This document shows positions 62,453 to 64,000 of a DNA stretch of 64,000 nucleotides, piece after piece. The DNA lies in NCBI GenBank assembly GCA_030710605.1, contig CP092865.1, positions 32,315,359 through 32,379,358 on the forward strand, written 5' to 3'. Numbering within the stretch: the stretch's first letter is position 1; each line of letters opens with the position of its first letter. This stretch comes from Cordylochernes scorpioides. Lineage: Eukaryota > Arthropoda > Arachnida > Pseudoscorpiones > Chernetidae. The notes beneath the pieces were generated by a model, which was not told the DNA's origin, ran no database searches, and saw only the letters and a program-made list of their open reading frames with translations. A program made the position numbers and the translations under genes.

Positions 62453-64000
62453 AAAATGATCTGGTAAGATCCTGTTTACAGAATGAAACTGGTGATATCC
62501 TGTCTCAAAAAATGAAACTGGTGAGACCCTGTCTCCAGAATGAAACTGGTGAGATCCTGTCTCTAGAATGAAACTGGTGAGATCCTGTCTCCAGAATGAA
62601 ACTGGTGAGATCCTGTCTCCAGAATGAAACTATTGAGACCCTGTCTCTAGAATGAAACTGGTGAGATCCTGTCTCCAGAATGAAACTGGCGAGACCCTGT
62701 CTCTAGAATGAAACTGGTGAGACCCTGTCTCCAGAATGAAACTGGTGAGACCCTGTCTCCAGAATGAAACTGGTGAGATCCTGTCTCCAGAATGAAACTG
62801 GTGAGATCCTGTCTCTAGAATGAAACTGGTGAGATCCTGTCTCCAGAATGAAACTGGTGAGATCCTGTCTACAGAATGAAACTGGTGAGACCCTATCTCC
62901 AGAATGAAACTGGTGAGACCCTGTCTCCAGAATGAAACTGGTGAGACCCTGTCTCCAGAATGAAACTGGTGAGACCCTATCTCCAGAATGAAACTGGTGA
63001 GACCCTGTCTCCAGAATGAAACTGGTGAGACCCTATCTCCAGAATGAAACTGGCGAGATCCTATCTCCAGAATGAAACTGGTGAGACCCTGTCTCCAGAA
63101 TGAAACTGGCGAGATCCTGTCTCCAGAATGAAACTGGTGAGACCCTATCTCCAGAATGAAACTGGCGAGATCCTATCTCCAGAATGAAACTGGCGAGATC
63201 CTGTCTCCAGAATGAAACTGGTGAGACCCTATCTCCAGAATTAAACTGGTGAGACCCTGTCTCCAGAATGAAACTGGTGAGACCCTATCTCCAGAATGAA
63301 ACTGGTGGGACCCTATCTCCAGAATGAAACTGGCGAGATCCTGTCTCCAGAATGAAACTAGTGAGACCCTGTCTCCAGAATGAAACTGGTGAGACCCTGT
63401 CTCTAGAATGAAACTGGTGAGATCCTGTCTCCAGAATGAAACTGGTGAGATCCTGTCTCCAGAATGAAACTGGTGAGACCCTATCTCTAGAATGAAACTG
63501 GTGAGACCCTATCTCCAGAATGAAACTGGTGAGATCCTGTCTCCAGAATGAAACTGGCGAGATCCTGTCTCCAGAATGAAACTGGTGAGATCCTGTCTCC
63601 AGAATGAAACTGGTTAGACCCTGTCTCTAGAATGAAACTGGTGGGATCCTGTCTCCAGAATGAAACTGGTGAGATCCTGTCTCCAAAATGAATCTGGTGA
63701 AACCCTATCTCCAGAATGAAACTGGTAATACCTTGTTTCTAGAATTAAACTGGTGAGATCCTGTCTCCAGAATGAAACTGGTGAGACCCTGTCTCTAGAA
63801 TGTACTGGTGAAACCCTATCTCCAGAATGAAACTGGTGAGACCTTGTTTCTAGAATTAAACTGGTGAGATCCTGTCTCCAGAATGAAACTGGTGAGACCC
63901 TGTCTACAGAATGAAACTGGCGAGATCCTGTCTCCAGAATGAAACTGGTGAGATCCTGTCTCCAGAATGAAACTGGTGATACCCTGTCTCCAGAATGAAA
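62453..64000. repeat. 28-bp satellite array, at least 55 units
   Basis: Units of AGAATGAAACTGGTGAGA plus YCCTRTCTYC run to the right edge and beyond. Each unit contains CTGG...CCAG, able to close a small imperfect hairpin. Variation is nearly all C/T or G/A transitions at a few fixed positions. 28 is not a multiple of three, and no frame is kept. Confidence 0.95.

Noticed and set aside
62453-64000. CRISPR array or tandem hammerhead satellite
   Set aside because: No unique spacers, so not CRISPR. CTGGTGAG and GAAAC look hammerhead-like, but the core base is wrong (G for A), and no stem II or cleavage triplet fits.

Overview
This is AT-rich eukaryotic nuclear DNA, almost certainly from an invertebrate animal. 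It has one spliced, GC-richer host gene in a sea of transposable elements. GT-AG introns, mariner, Helitron, Penelope-like, copia and R1-type elements, and an initiator-tRNA-Met primed copia all fit an arthropod-like or other invertebrate genome. The sequence alone does not fix the species.

Host gene: the only confident one is a four-coding-exon U1A/U2B''-family (SNF-like) spliceosomal RNA-binding protein at 21103-24583 (+). Each of its three introns holds mobile elements (a foldback, pogo-like MITEs, a tRNA-derived SINE). A possible orphan exon resembling a HupE/UreJ membrane segment lies at 5256-5363 (-), weakly supported.

Layout. 1-531: a 39-bp minisatellite running off the left edge. 1-20 kb: pogo/Tigger-like MITEs, one 2-kb pogo-like element with nested Helitrons and a tRNA-Gly relic, small foldbacks related to Penelope-like elements (PLEs), tRNA-derived SINEs, a 370-bp repeat, and a broken 1.33-kb mariner (15064-16391). 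20.8-24.7 kb: the host gene. 25-30 kb: an RTE-like LINE relic, more foldbacks, Helitrons. 30.1-33.5 kb: a young copia element with matching 205-bp LTRs whose RT/RNase H region is deleted. 34-38 kb: Helitrons and LINE fragments. 41.8-44.2 kb: a 5'-truncated R1-clade LINE. 44.7-51.1 kb: near-identical Helitrons, a mariner, and a PLE whose RT has grown an internal 35-bp minisatellite. 54.3-57.9 kb: head-to-tail 5'-truncated LINE copies joined at (GA)n tracts, split by a 1.27-kb PLE palindrome with a GIY-YIG domain. 58.7-62.5 kb: a long-TIR MITE and mariner relics. 62.45-64 kb: a 28-bp satellite running off the right edge.

Most interesting signal: several unrelated foldback families share a hammerhead-ribozyme-like layout (CUGANGA, one extra base, short stem, GAAA, then N-N'-U-H). 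A second foldback family carries the hammerhead core in permuted order (CUGGC-GAAAC then CUGAUGA-GCCAG), with one apparent compensatory stem change between copies.
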